A stretch of DNA of 64,000 bases from Agapanthus africanus. Its lineage: Eukaryota; Streptophyta; Magnoliopsida; Asparagales; Amaryllidaceae. Shown here in pieces: positions 24,840 to 37,009 of this stretch (positions within the stretch are counted from its first letter, which is position 1; each line of letters starts with the position of its first letter). Where the stretch lies: assembly GCA_030015575.1 (NCBI GenBank), contig CM057338.1, positions 825,894,353-825,958,352 of the forward strand, given 5' to 3'. The translations under genes were made by a program, and so were the position numbers. Below the pieces are notes generated by a model. It saw only the letters and a list, made by a program, of their open reading frames with translations, had not been told where the DNA came from and made no database searches.

Positions 24840-25289
24840 TGTCATAGGTCGTTAGGGGTAAAAACAGATATCGGGAATTTCATGTGTTGAAATTTGCAAT
24901 AAGATTGCATACCTTCTATGTGATAGTTGGATCCTGACACCCATTGTGAGTAAGTGTTACTCCTGGGAGAGTTTTCCACTTTACAATTAGCTAATCCAAT
25001 AGAAGTCTAAGAAAGCTGTTAACGGGGTTATGCCCTTGTGGAAATGAGGTTATTTAATTAGTTCCATGCGAAAGCACGGGGAGACTCCCTCGGAGTACCC
25101 ACACCTGCCTAGCCGACCAATTAGCAAACTTGTAGGGTGTAATTAATCCCTGCTAATCTTACCTTTTAGGTTTTGAAGGAAGATTTGATAAAACCAGTGG
25201 AAGCCATCCTGATTAGATAAGATAATAACCAACCTAATCTTGCAACAGCACACGCTAAAATGCTTTCTTCTATCTCTCTTCAGGTAGCG

Positions 25290-25786
25290 ACCATGTCACG
25301 CCTTAATCAAGATAATAACATGGATATATTGACCAAACCCGCTTATTATACTGGGCTGGAGAACGTTGGTTCCGCTCTATCTTATAACAATGGTCATGAG
25401 TCTGGGCAAAGGATAGGGGAATGCAAGGGTTCCACGCAACCCGAATGAAGAAAGAGCATTCTGATGCATCTTCTTCGGAAGTGTTAGTTATTGAGAACTG
25501 TTTCTCAGTCTGCTCTATGTCCTGGGTATTAGATACTGGATCAGGATCATATATTTATGATTTGTTACGAGGGTTAAAGAGAAGTATAGAACTGGGAAAG
25601 GGTGATATGTCTCTCAGAGTAGGGAATGGAGAAATTGTTGCTGCCGAAGCGGTCGACGAATATCACCTAGTATTGCCAAATAGTAATACATTGATTTTGA
25701 ATGACTGTTATTTCGTATCTTCGATGATGTGCAATAAAATATCCGTTTCTTTATTAGATAAAGAGAGATATAACTTTGCATTATAG
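25290..25786 (+). pseudogene. Leader-proximal start and protease remnant of copia K (no gag core)
   Basis: Open frames at 25260-25448 and 25421-25786. The second holds the copia protease: SWVLDTGSGSYIYD (DTG active site at about residue 45), then AVDEYHLVLPN and CNKISVSLLDKERY, aligned block for block with C (SWVLDTGSGSHICN; CNIISVSLLSKEGY). The short stretch before it resembles the same stretch in A and B (LENVGSALSYNN against LGNVGPAPTYNC) and not the gag of C or J. I therefore see no capsid domain in this element type. Old, broken copy. Confidence 0.82.
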
Positions 25787-26734
25787 AAAATGTTATGAAC
25801 ATTTTCCTAAATCAAGTGTTGATTGGGTTTGGTACGTTGTGTAATAGTATATATGTTCTAAATCAAAATACAGTTCTGAATATACAAAACACACAAAAGA
25901 AGAAAAGTTGAGAGATGAACAAAGCCTTCTTATGGTATTGTGGACTTGGTCATATCAATGCGACCAGATTAGATAAGTTGCATAAAGTTGGATATTTGAA
26001 TCCATTCAAATTTACATCTTATGAAACTTGTCAGTCTTGTCTCAAAGGAAACATGACCAAAACTCAGTTTACGGGACACGGAGAAAGAGCTACCGAACTC
26101 TTGGGACTGATATATAGTGATGCATGCGGTCCTATATCTACACATGCCAGGAATGGTTCCTCGTACTTCATTACATCCACCGATGATCTCTCAAGATTCC
26201 GATGTGTGTTCCTGTTGAAACACAAATCTTAAGCTTTTGAGAAATTCAAGAAATATAAGAGCGAAGTAGAGAACCAAACAGGTAATATATAGTGATGTAT
26301 GCGGTCCTATGTCTACACATGCCAGGAATGGTTCCTTGTACTTCATTACATTCACCGATGATCTCTTAAGATTCCGACGTGTGTTCCTGTTGAAACACAA
26401 ATCTTAAGCTTTTCAGAAATTCAAGAAATATAGGAGCGAAGTAGACAACCAAACGGGTAAAAGTATTAAAATCATTCAATCTGATCGAGGAAGAGAATAT
26501 TTAAGCATGGAATTCCAAGATTATTTAAAAGATAATGGGATTCTCTCTCAGCTTACTCCTCCGTATACACCACAACACAATGGTGTATCGGAGTGGAGGA
26601 ATCACACCTTATTAGATATGGTGCGCTCTATGGTGAGTGTTGCTGAGTTACCTATTTCTTTTTGGAATTATACACTTGAGACAGCTGCATACATATTGAA
26701 TAGGGTTCTTACCAAATCTGCGCCTACCACTCCA
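25787..26734 (+). pseudogene. Integrase remnant of copia K, ended by insertion of J
   Basis: Frames at 25915-26232 and 26507-26734 carry copia integrase: LGHINATRLDKLHK and TCQSCLKGNMTKT (zinc-binding region), SDACGPISTHARNGSSYFIT (first catalytic Asp in SDACGP), SDRGREYL (second Asp at about 26485), then PYTPQHNGVSEWRNHTLLDM with the Glu of the D,D,E set. The gene is interrupted at 26734 by the LTR of J; the remainder of K is not seen in this window. Broken by several changes besides the insertion. Confidence 0.85.
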
Positions 26735-28769
26735 TGTTAGTGATATATGCCCTAGAGGACATTATTGTATCATACTGGATTGTATATTACATATTGGATG
26801 CTTAGGATATTTCACAGTTATAATAACAGTCTTGCTCGATATGGTAGTATACTACCAGGTTTGATTCTACCTCAATATGTTCATGTGTTTCTTTTAGCAT
26901 ATCGCTTATACATATTAGTAGAGCCCTTAGGATCTTTACTTGACTACCAGCGTTGGGATGGCAGTCACACTCATGGGGGCTGGATAGTCTATAAGCACAT
27001 CCTTATACAGGTCCCTAGTCGTTGGATGATCGAGACGGGGCATCGATACTCCGGAGTAGACTAGTGTATACGCTTTTCATCCCAGAAGGGGATATGGTCT
27101 GTCCCATAGCCATTAGTATGCCCTACTGGAGTTGGTATGCAGGTGCTCATTGGGTTATGAGTTACACTGGATAGGACTCATCAGGAACTGTTGGTTAGTA
27201 TTATACCTATTGTCAAGTAACAGCTCCCAGGTGGCATGAGTACAGCTTAGTCCATTGACTTGCCATCGCTACTTCATCTCGAGTGTGTTCCTACTGCACA
27301 TAAATTACTACCCTACCACGCTTAAAGGAGTCATACAAACAGGTAGTAGTTGGGAGTAGTCTCGAAGCACTTGGAGTCAATAGTGATCAGATATGATTCG
27401 TCTCTCTCGGTATTGGGGGTTGATATCGCGCAGTGTTCGGAAAGCCATTACACAAAGTTCCTGACAAGGGCAGTCGAGATATACTGGTAAGGTACTCCAG
27501 TAGTTTCTCATGGTGTATTGGGCTCTCCTCCGACATGACTTATCACGTTGTTAGGGGTCTGACGTTTACCATCCCCTAGGAAGATATGCGAGTATCTTAG
27601 ACGAACAGACCGGACTGTACGGAGATTGTCACCTATAGGCTCAGTAGGAGTCCGGGTGAGTTTTCTCATCGGTCTTCTTATCGACAGATACCTGGGTAGC
27701 CGTTACGTACAGCTAGTACCGCTGACGGCTTGTGGTTAAACCCACTACCAACATACTGTCGAGTCTTTAGAGTCCTAAACAGAGGGTTTCCCTGCTTTAG
27801 GAAATTGATGTAGACGTCGTATAGTTTTACGACTGGGCTTCGATCACGTACGTGTACTTGTACACGGATGCTGATCGGATGGACAATACTAGTGGGCTTT
27901 GGTTTAAACCAGATCCTAGTATTATATTATTGGATTGTTATCGTCTCAGTGTATCTATATTTTTCGAAATACGGATACAGGTATGTATATAAAGTGATAT
28001 GGGCATTCTTGTAATTTGTCAAGGCATGCTTCTAGAAGGAGCCACCTCATTATAGGTTTTATCCATTTACTTAAATGGATTAATGAGGTGGAAATGGAGG
28101 AGACTTTGGGAGGCATGGTGCAAAGCATGGGTAAGGGATTATTTTATTTGTCTTCACTCACTATTCAAGCATGGTGCTTTATTCTATTATTTTTTATTAC
28201 ATGCTTGAATTATTGAGTTGAGTTTATTAGCCATTCTCTACACAATGCTTCACACCTTTTTAGCTATTTTATTTTCTTGAGCACATTTTCTTCAGTTGCT
28301 CTCTTCTCTTCCTCTCTTGAGTTCCTCCATCTCCTTCTTCCTCAAAGACTAAAACCCTAACCTTCATATGTGTTGTGAGCCAAGGGTTTAGTGAGACTAA
28401 TCAATCTATTAGACTTTCTACATCTCTTAGGCTAGTTGGTATAGCAAACCATCTACCTCAGTTACCTCATTTAGAGGTTGAACCTTGGAGCACATTCTCT
28501 CACGGTGGATCATCTTTGACGCAAGAAGGCCGATGGAGCTAGCCCGATCCGATCACCGAGGAGCCTTGGAGAGGAGTACTAGAAGACCCGAAGGACTCGA
28601 TCATGGAGGTATAACCATTCTAACAGAGTAGTTAAACCTCTAGATAGATTAGCTAGTTAAGGCTTTAGTAAAGATCCTGGAGTTTTAGCCGGTGTTGCAT
28701 AGTCAAATATCATCGTTTCTGAAAATTCCACCTCCCCGCAAACCACAGGGTGCGCGACATCGGCGTACA
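26735..28769 (+). mobile_element. 5' LTR of copia J (group 2)
   Basis: Starts TGTTAGTGATATATGCCC inside K's integrase and ends CGGCGTACA one base before the primer site: about 2035 bp. Shares start and end words with C and H. It lacks the ATATAACCGG dyad repeats of group 1. Open frames inside (26765-27064, 28016-28216) have no recognisable product. Confidence 0.9.
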
Positions 28770-28770
28770 G

Positions 28771-28782
28771 TGGTATCAGAGC
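28771..28782 (+). promoter_or_regulatory. Primer-binding site of copia J
   Basis: TGGTATCAGAGC, one base after the LTR, as in the other copias here. Confidence 0.93.
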
Positions 28783-28947
28783 CTACAAAACCTTAACTAG
28801 CTAGTTAGCAAAGTCTTTAGAAATTCGATCGCGGAAAAATCCCAAAATTAAGTCCGAAAAAACCATTTTCTGTCGATTTTCAAACAAGTCCAAAAATCTT
28901 TTCAGGGGCATGAAAAATACGTGCAGGGTTTTCTAAGGTCACATAAG

Positions 28948-29050
28948 AAATTTGGGCTCCTGAATCGGAAAGAATGCTGCGGAACCGCGGCAGAACGGAC
29001 CGTTCTGTCGCCGTTCTGCAGCCGATTCAAAGCCAATTTAGCCCAAATTT
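28948..29050 (+). promoter_or_regulatory. Three-tier leader hairpin of copia J
   Basis: Nested arms pair in register: AAATTTGGGCT (28948) with AGCCCAAATTT (29040); TGAATCGG (28961) with CCGATTCA (29022); and the core GCTGCGGAACCGCGGCAG with its near-complement ending CCGTTCTGCAGC. The apical part includes CAGAACGG/CCGTTCTG. Placed about 180-270 nt after the primer site. The strongest of the five copies. Confidence 0.85.
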
Positions 29051-30166
29051 TTTTCTGTGCCTATATTCTGTAGTTTTGATATTGGGATTATTTTGTTTTT
29101 GCCCAGGATCTTTTGTGTACTGTGTTGTACTTGGGGTAGATTCAAATTTGGATAATCGATCGAAATTCTAAGTACTTTAGCTAATCGTGTTTTCTGTGTT
29201 TGATATATGTGTTCGTAAACCTCCGCTAATTTCTATACGTCGATTAGTTAGGGGTTGCACATATCTGTGATCTCTGTGATGGTTTGTGTATATGAATTTT
29301 ATTTGATTGTCGTGGATGAATAGCTGGGGGATGTGAGAAGAGTGTTTTCTTTTCTTTCATTCGATTTAATTTGTAATATTGATGTAATATTATTTTGCTG
29401 GGCACATTCGGGTTGAAGTTGTAGCCACCGTTGTATATTATTTCTTTTACTGTTTTATGCTCCTAGGATAGACCCAAGGTGGGGTGCATAAACTACCGGG
29501 TTCTTTGAAGTGCCGAGTGACCTACTCATTTTACTGAGGGTGGTTGCTTCACTTCGGGAATTTGGCGGGTAGTTTGCCACACCCGTAGGATCTAGGGTGG
29601 GGTATTTAGCTATTCATCATGACCGTGGAATCCTTCTTTCGTTATAGGCTTAAACAAAACGCGGAATTCCTAGTATATCTAATATATTCATCTGTGATCC
29701 GGAATGCCTATTATTGCATGAGACGAATGCATATATATAATATATTATATTATATATCTAGTAGATGTTGCTTATGTTTTGCACCCGCGCTAGTCCAGCC
29801 CCCGCTCTGCCGGTAGTTAAGTAACCTAACGGTGTAAGAAGGGGCCCAGTGGCGAATGCGGATGGCATAAGTGTATGTTGTATTTTCGTTTCTTTTGTTG
29901 CAATGATAAGTTGTAAATGATGGGACCTTATTAACATTGATTAATGCAAGATAAAACAAGCCAAAGCTTAATCGTTGGAACAATTTCAAAACCACTCTAT
30001 TTTCTTCAAAAAGCAATTTTAAATGCGGAGCCTAAACCACTCCATTTAAAAAGCTATCATGGTTCCTTCGACTATATCAAGTTCACTACGTTCACGGTTT
30101 CGCCAAAAACATCCATAGCCCTCCATCATTTCATATGAATATTCAATAGTATTCAAGCTATGTATT

Positions 30167-30358
30167 TTGACCTTCGTCAAGGTATAGTGATTGGTAGCTG
30201 CTGGGTATTCATATGTAGCATAGATAGATGCGTTGGTTTGGGACAGTCGTACTACTTTGTTGGCCTTTGTCAAGGGTATGTACGGGTGGGTTCAAATTAA
30301 CCTTGATAATGACGGGTAGAACTTGACATGTGACTTATGATATGTTGTCCTTCGTCAA
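30167..30358 (+). promoter_or_regulatory. Three small leader hairpins of copia J
   Basis: TTGACCTTCGTCAA (30167), TTGGCCTTTGTCAA (30260) and TTGTCCTTCGTCAA (30345): spacing 93 and 85. Position and spacing agree with A, B and K although single bases differ. Confidence 0.75.
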
Positions 30359-30862
30359 GGTCATAAGAGCATAGGGCAAAAATCAAAATCGGGAGTTTCT
30401 AAGGTACTGAAACTTGCTACTGTTACATACCATTTGGAGTGTGATAATCATGGCAGGCTTCCTTCTTGGTTATCACACAATGATATTTGGATCCCGATCC
30501 TACTGTGAGAATGCACTACTCTTCGGGAGATTTTTCACTAAATGATCAATGCTATAAACCAAGTAGGTGTCTTGAACGGTGTTAGCAAGGCTACACTTCC
30601 ATAGAAAAAAGGTTATGTAATTAAGGAATTTTACGAAAGCGTTGGAAAACCTCCCTTGAAGTACCGACACCAGCCTGGCTTAAAGGTTAAGCAAGAATTG
30701 TAAAAGTGAGATTAATCCTGACTAATTCTTCTTTTATGGTTTGAGGAAGGATTCGAGGAAACAGTGGGAGCCATCCTGTTTAGATAAACTAATAACCAAT
30801 CTAAACTTGCAAGAGCGTTATGCTAAGTGTTTCTTCTCTCTCTCCTAATTACAGCGACCACA

Positions 30863-31720
30863 ATGACCGGACATAGGTTATTAGCTAATAATTTGACTGG
30901 GCCAAACTATATTGATTGGCTACGTTATGTCCAGATGGTACTCACCTATGACAAGCTAGACTACCTCCTTACTACAAAACCCCCCGCCGTCCTAGGTCCG
31001 AATTCTGTCGTAGCGGATATGGATATCCGTCTGATATGGAAAAATGATTGTGCGAGAGCCAAGTGCCTCAAGTTAGCCTCCATGGATAGTGAAAACCAGA
31101 GGCATCACGAGAAGATGGACTTAGCTTCCATCTTCCTCCATACCAAAGTTTTATATGGAGAGCAATTTCGTATCGCAAAATATGAGACTTTGAAAATATT
31201 GCTTCAAGCGAGGTTGGCCGTCGGGTCATCTATAGGGGACTACGTCCTTACGATGATTACCTATATTGAAGAGCTCACGGACCATGGGACCATGTTGGAG
31301 AACGATATATGCATTGACTTGATTCTACAGTCCCTACCTTCTACTTACACCCAGTTTATCTTGAATTGCAAAATTCAAAGGAAGGATGTTACACTTCCAA
31401 GTCTCCTCAATTATTGAGGAGCTCAAAGGGCACCCTGAAAGAATTCAGGAAGACACCCACTCTGCTTATTGGGGAATCTTCCTCTTTTAGATCCGAGGCG
31501 AAAGCCAAGGAAGAGAAGAAGAAGGCCTCCACCAAGCCGATAAGCGGTGTCAGTAAGGTAGAGGGAAAGGGCAGGGAAAAGGTTTCGGGGTTAGCAGTAG
31601 GGAAGGAGGCATGTCTATGTAGTCACGGGAAAGCGCATTGTCAGAAGGACTGTAGGGCTTGGAAATCCAGAAGCCAGGATTCGAAGCACGTTGTGGCTTC
31701 GGCTTCGATGTGTTTGTAAT
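30863..31720 (+). pseudogene. Gag region of copia J
   Basis: From MTGHRLLANNLTGPNY the frame 30827-31417 encodes a copia Gag of the DUF4219/UBN2 kind: GPNYIDWLRYVQMVL, then LIWKNDCARAKCLKLASM, IFLHTKVLYGEQFRIAKYET, and DLILQSLPSTYTQFILNCK. These blocks match C's gag (SIFLHTKDLYREQSRIARYE; LVLQSLPSTYAQFILNF). A basic C-terminal region (AKAKEEKKKAST) and a zinc-knuckle-like stretch (HGKAHCQKDCRAW) follow in 31366-31719. In life Gag forms the cytoplasmic particle that packages the RNA. Presence of this domain separates J and C from A, B and K. A few breaks are present. Confidence 0.85.
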
Positions 31721-32168
31721 TGAAAATTGTCTATCTCTTAACTCTACTTCTTGGGTACTAGATACCGGATCAGGATCTCATATCTGTAATTCATTACAGG
31801 CTTTGAGAAACCGTAGAGTTATCAAGGCAGGTGATATGACTCTCGGAGTTGCTAATGGAATGAGCGTAGACGCTGAATCCGTAGGGGAATATCACCTAGG
31901 ATTGACAAGTGGGCAGATATTGATTTTACGTAACTGTTTGTATATACCTAGTCTAGCCTGTAATATCATATCTGTATCATTACTTTCTAAAGAAGGATAT
32001 GATTTTACATTTGTAAGCGATTTAGTAAACATCCACCTAAATCAAAATTTGATTCGGTCAGGTACATTAGATAACGGAATATATGTATTGAATCAAGCTC
32101 AGGTTTTCAACGTCCAGAACACACTTAAAAGAAAGTCTATGGAATTAAATCAGGCTTTCTTGTAGCAT
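31721..32168 (+). pseudogene. Protease region of copia J
   Basis: The frame 31659-32165 carries VIENCLSLNSTSWVLDTG, DTG being the aspartic-protease site, then VGEYHLGLTSGQILILRN, CNIISVSLLSKEGYDFTF and LIRSGTLDNGIYVLN, all matching C. It leads into the integrase region. The enzyme would cleave the polyprotein in the particle. Confidence 0.85.
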
Positions 32169-32451
32169 TGTAGTATGTGTCACATCAATAAAACACGGTT
32201 AACAAAGTTATATAGAGAGGGATATTTTGATCCGTTCGAATATCAGTCTTATGCAACTTGTCAATCATGTCTCAAAGGAAAGATTACAAAAACATCATTC
32301 ACTGGACACGGAGTAAGAGCGAGCGAACTCTTAGGACTCATACACAGCGATGTATGTGGTCCAATGTCTACACATGAGAGAAGTGGTTATTCCTATTTCA
32401 TTACTTTTACGGATGATTTCTCTAGGTATGGACATGTATTCTTGATAAAAC
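32169..32451 (+). pseudogene. Integrase start of copia J, ended by insertion of L
   Basis: CHINKTRLTKLYREGYF, SYATCQSCLKGKITKTSF (zinc-binding region) and SDVCGPMSTHERSGYSYF (first catalytic Asp) as in C. At 32452 the frame is interrupted by an LTR start TGTAACATTTCAG. The rest of J lies right of the window, beyond the inserted stack. Confidence 0.85.
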
Positions 32452-34600
32452 TGTAACATTTCAGAAATATAAAATATTATTTTTGGAAATTTAATATTAA
32501 AACAATATATTCCGCGAAAACTATTCGATTTGCGAATAGGGACTTTTCGTAAAATGGTATAAGTATATACCAATATTTGGAAATTTATCGGAGATTAAAA
32601 TGATTTATTTATTTTAATGATATTTATCAGATTTTTGGTCAAATCCGTATTTTTACGCTTTTCATGTCATGTGCATGTGTGCATGTGTTTGTGTATGTAT
32701 TTGTGAGCTTGTGAGAACAAGTGAAGTTGGGAGGAAAGAGAATGAGTTAACAAAAGAGAAAAGAAAAGAAAAACAATGAAAAAAAGAGTTAAGTGTGAAA
32801 GGAATGAAATTAGATGCCATGGACAAAACAAAAGAGATATTTGTTGTGAGAGAGTGAGGTTAAGGGAGAGTGAGGCTAAGAGAGAGAGAGAGAGGGGGGG
32901 TTACTTGGCTGCCCCAATCCATTCATTCTCCATTATTTTCTTCATCTCCTCCATTCTTCTTCAATCCCTTACTACCCCCTTACCACATCTCCAAATACTT
33001 GCCAAAACCTTATGCCCCTTTCACTAAAAACATGCACACATCCATTCTAAGACCATAGAACCATTCAAGTTTGGATTTTGAAGACTTGGGCAACTCAAGA
33101 AATTTCTTTAGTTGCTTATGAGGTATATCTTTACACTTTAGTTATATATTTGTCTAATATATCGTATTTTTTGTTTAGAATTTGAGTTAAATAGGTTTGT
33201 GATCTTGGAAAATTACAAGTTGCTGTTAGGTGGCCAATTGAGGTGTAGTGAGTGTTTACAAGACCTTAAAAATTGATTTAGAGGCCTGGAATTGAGTTTA
33301 GAACCCGATACACGAAGTTAGAATTCTTCCGTGTCGGTTTTGTGAAACCTTAAGGCCTACAGGGAATCAGGGATGACCTGGAAAGTTTCTGAGCAAAACT
33401 AGCAACTCCAGAGACCTAGTTAGACCAATAGGAGACCACCCTGAAAATACGAGACCATTCCCTCCTATTCTGGCCGAGCTCGCTGGATTTATGGGAAATG
33501 TGGCCGGCCAAGTTGTGGTATTTGGTGTCTAGGTTTGGTCTGTAGCTCAGTTACTTCATATACAACCCCACTGCATCGCTAGTTTAATCCCATTTTACCT
33601 GAGAGAGAATTTGGGAGCTATTATGAGTGGTTTTGGTTATATTTTCCGTATTTTGGAATTCTTGATTTTAGTATTTGATATTGTATTGGGTCGTTGGATG
33701 TTTGTACGTCAACGACGAGGGTTGTTTGGTTGGTTTTGCATGCGTAGGCTATAGGTTCTAACATATAGGCAATCTATGTGCCGTATCGGTTTTCGGTTAT
33801 TGATTGTTTTTGCATTTCGATTATGTATTGATTGTAGGTACTTCGCGTGGACTTCCGAGACGACAAAGCACATCGACTTCAGCTAAGCGAGGAGTTTAGC
33901 AGGTGAGTAGATTTATATCTACGGGAGAAGTCGGGTGGATGGCGTATAGCACCCCCGCAAATTATTATGGAAACCGATATATATAGAATATGGTAAAGGA
34001 AACCATGTTAGGAACTTATGGATATGGTTAAAGGATTAGTAGGCGACATGATATGATAGAATTAATATGTATGAGATTTAGAGTAGCATGATGAGAGATA
34101 TTAATGTAATGAAAGAGTATACGATGTGATATGATGACTTGGTGTGATAGGTCGTTATATGGATGCGAGTCGATATGAGATAGTTGATACCCTTGTCTGT
34201 CCCACAATATGAGATTGATACGGATGTGACCTGGGATATAGATATATAGATATATACAATGTTGTGAATGTTGAGTGATATGCCATGCAAGACTTTAGAT
34301 CCGTACCATTAGTGTCATATAGGTTGATAGGATCCCTAATAGTTTAGTGCCGCCGTATGATGATTTACCGTACGTGATGAGTTTTATGATGATTGATCCA
34401 TACCCTTGACTAGAGGATGCCGTATGATGGATTATACCATACGTGATGTTGTGAGTTCACCAACTAGGATATATTGTAGACACATATACCTTATAGCATT
34501 TCTCTTACGATGTACTTTATGCTACGTTCATGATATTCTCATTGCATTGCATATACCTATGCTAGTACACCTACACCATTATCGATGATGTGTATGTTAC
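32452..34600 (+). mobile_element. Tekay-like gypsy LTR L (right edge uncertain)
   Basis: Starts TGTAACATTTCAG at a clean break in J's integrase; TGTAAC is the usual start of Tekay/Del LTRs. Body features parallel the LTR of F: an AT-rich start, a CATGTGCATGTGTGCATGTG stretch, a pyrimidine-rich block (about 32925-33020), then a CGAGCTCG-rich block and many short GTATGATG/CGTACGTG words (34080-34460). The right border is not clear; sequence from about 34.9 kb shares modules with the Tat 3' region. Whether L is solo, truncated, or holds D inserted in it cannot be settled here. No gene seen. Confidence 0.65.
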
Positions 34601-34914
34601 ACTTACACAGAATCTGTTTACCGCCGGAAGCCGGGAAGACTGGACGTCTTGCCTGAATCTGGGGGCAGATGCTAATTGGTGCTATCCGTCCACCTCTCCG
34701 AAGATGCCAAGTTGATTTATGTCACCGTGTATCGAAGGTTTAAACGGATGCAGCCGATGTAGCAGACTTTGTCAGATTCCCCCTCGTTTGAGGGATTTTT
34801 GATTGTGGGGACGCTCTTCCCTACAGGCGCAATCCCCTGCAGTTAATTACGCTACCGCATCGCGGTAATAACTTTCTCCTTCTCCATATGGTCACTTCGT
34901 GTCATGGGTGTTTG

Positions 34915-34975
34915 TTTAGTGTTTGGTTGCCCGTGGATTGTATACGGAGACTAATTTGTGTCGTCGCCCGTAGGA
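34915..34975. repeat. Module Y copy 1
   Basis: GCCCGTGGATTGTATACGGAG followed 25-30 bases on by GCCCGTAGG. Related copies near 42490 and 43195 (GCGCCCGTGGATTGTATAC). This ties 34.9 kb to the Tat 3' region rather than to L. Confidence 0.7.
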
Positions 34976-35159
34976 CGTGGATTAGTCCAAATCCATATCT
35001 TTCTTAGATTTGGGTTTGGGGGGGTTGTGTTTAAGGATACGTTAGCCTTATTTGAGGCTAAGATCAACTTAAACGTTTGTTAAGGACACGTTAGTCTAAT
35101 TCTAGACTAAGATCAACTTAACGGGATCGTTTAGATCCGACAAGAGAGCAATTGTGCTC

Positions 35160-35580
35160 TATTGTTTAGTTTAATGACATTGCGGTCGATAATTAGTTTA
35201 AGGACATTACGGTCCATCATTAGTTTTAAGACATCACGGTCGAGGTTACGGACATCATAGTCCGTGGATTTAAGGACTCCACAGTCCGATATTAGTTTTA
35301 AGACATCACGGTCAAGGTTAAGGACATCATAGTCCGTGGATTTAAGGACTCCACAGTCCGATGTTAGTTTTAAGACATCACGGTCGATGTTAAGGACATC
35401 ATAGTTCATGAGTTTAAGGACCTCACAATCCGATGTTAGTTTTAAGACATCACGGTCGAGGTTAAGGACATCATAGTCCATGAGTTTAAGGACCTCACAG
35501 TCCGATGTTAGTTTTAAGACATCACGGTCGAGCTTAAGGACATCATAGTCCATGAGTTTAAGGACCCCACAGTCCGTAGA
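35160..35580. repeat. 72-bp tandem repeat, array 1 (about 6 copies)
   Basis: Unit of 72 bp made of three related 24-bp parts, each with a dyad such as GGACatcataGTCC or GGACctcacaGTCC. Because 72 is a multiple of 3 and the unit lacks stops in one frame, a 140-residue periodic open frame appears on the minus strand (DYDVLNLDRDVLKL pattern); I take it as a by-product of the repeat. Confidence 0.9.
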
Positions 35581-35582
35581 AT

Positions 35583-35690
35583 GTATGGTTGTCGGGACCC
35601 GTCACCTCTCTGATGACGTTGAAGGATTATAATGATAGATATCAGAGGAGTGAAGAGATGTACCCTCGAACCGGGTGTAAATTGATTGGA
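35583..35690. repeat. Module X copy 1
   Basis: Begins GGTTGTCGGGACCCGTCACC and runs to about GATGTACCCTCGAACC. A second copy follows the second 72-bp array at 40984-41075, so array plus module were duplicated as a block. Confidence 0.85.
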
Positions 35691-35899
35691 AGAGCATATG
35701 AGCTCAGTTCAATTTAATTTGAGGACTTATGGCCAGAATTGGGCTAAGTCCAGTTAAAAGAATGTTGAACATTCTATTTTTGTTCTGCCAGTTAGGCCTT
35801 TGTGTGGGCTCTGCCCTTTTAATAATGCCAAGTATTGGGCTCTAACATTTCTTGTCTTATACTGAATGTACAGAATTTATCAGAACAAGGTACGTTCTG

Positions 35900-36260
35900 A
35901 CAGAGCGCCACGTGGCGCACTAGGTGCTTTGCGCCAGTCAAAGAGTGCATTGCGCTTCTGTCGGTTAGCGCACATGAGGAGGACACATGTCGCTTAGCGC
36001 TAAGCGCTAATTTTTAGCGCACTGCGCTTTTAATTTATGAGCACGCTGTGCTAGTTTATGGGTGCGCCAGTGAGTGACATGTGGAGCGCTTGGCGCTGAG
36101 CGCCAACCCAGGAGCGCAGTGCGCTGTTTTCAGAAGCGCAAAGCGCAGATCGTGTCTATGGTTGACATGTGGCATGTTATGGCGCTGAGCGCTGTCCAAG
36201 GAGCGCAAGGGCTCAGTTCATGAGTGCAAAACACTTTCCAATAGCGCAAAGTGCATTTTG
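35900..36260. repeat. GCGC-rich palindromic cluster 1
   Basis: Dense in GCGC, AGCGCT and CGCTTAGCGCTAAGCGC-like palindromes, with CACGTG at 35909-35914. Same flavour as 37010-37110 and 38160-38390, which precede the two antisense open-frame regions. Confidence 0.75.
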
Positions 36261-36279
36261 ATCAATTTAAGATTAAAGA

Positions 36280-36620
36280 ACAAGTTTTACGTTCTTCTTA
36301 AAGGAGGCTTTGCCTCAAGATTCAAGAACTAGGTTCTTATTCTTATAAAAGGCTCTGCCTTTATAGATCAGAAGATCTGTGAAGTAAAAATACTTCTTTT
36401 TATGATTAGATCTTGATCTTTTCTTTTTTTAATTAGAGACCTTGGTCTTTTCTATAGATCTAAGATCTTTTTAGAAGTCGTTTCTTCTTTTTACGAGATG
36501 TTTTCATCCCCGTTTTTCAAGAACACAGTTCTTTTTACCTTGAAGATGAAAAAATCTTCTTCTTTCTAAGAGCTTCCTCTTCTTTTTGCAGAGGGTTTTT
36601 CTCTCTCTTTCTATGTACTC
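36280..36620. repeat. Field of tiny inverted repeats
   Basis: Successive short dyads with about 3-base loops and differing arms: AAGAAC-TAG-GTTCTT, AGGC-TTT-GCCT, AGATC-TTG-ATCT, GACC-TTG-GGTC, AGAAC-ACA-GTTCT. Similar dyads continue through 38.1-39.2 kb (AGAGC-TTT-GCTCT many times). No gene fits here. Confidence 0.7.
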
Positions 36621-36662
36621 TCTTCTTCTTCTTCTTTTTTTTTTTTTTGAAGTCTTAGGGCC

Positions 36663-36670
36663 TTTATATA
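36663..36670 (+). promoter_or_regulatory. TATA-like box upstream of antisense open-frame region 1
   Basis: TTTATATA on the plus strand, about 660 bp before the ATG at 37325. It has the same relation to its frame as the box at 38620 has to region 2. Promoter role is inference. Confidence 0.4.
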
Positions 36671-37009
36671 GGGCCAATTGATTTGTTAAATCAGTTAAAG
36701 AGATCTTTCTCTGATTGATTTGGGGATGTTTCCCCACCATTGGATCTTTGATTTTAGGTCTTCTGTTTTACAGAAAGCAATCATCTTGTTTTTAACAAGA
36801 TTGGAAAATCTTTCCATGCAGAATTTGTTCTGTTTTTGGTAATTTATTATTTACCATTGGATCATTGATCCAGTGGTGCTTAAAGCGCAATCTTGTCGTT
36901 TGGAAAGATTTTGAGAAATCTTTCCTTAACAGAATTTAATTCTGGTTAATTAATGATTTATCATTATTATTAGATCATTTGATCTAACGGTGGGAATTTT
37001 AATTCCAGC

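Larger units (their letters stand above)
22604..25289 (+). other. Long leader of copia K
   Basis: About 2.7 kb without a gene. Contains the GC-rich hairpin (22770-22862), a poly-G run (23289-23308), the GGATAGACCCAAGG block (about 23804), a GCGAATGCGGATGGCATA block (about 24203) and the three small hairpins (24651-24839). The block before the first coding remnant (GCCATCCTGATTAGATAA, about 25204) also occurs in J, A, B and C. Confidence 0.85.
28783..30862 (+). other. Leader of copia J
   Basis: About 2.1 kb with no gene. Landmarks in order: large hairpin (28948-29050), GGATAGACCCAAGG block (about 29465), GCGAATGCGGATGGCATA block (about 29853), three small hairpins (30167-30358) and the GCCATCCTGTTTAGATAA block (about 30770) before gag. 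Its length matches the roughly 2-kb leader known in BARE-like elements. Confidence 0.85.
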
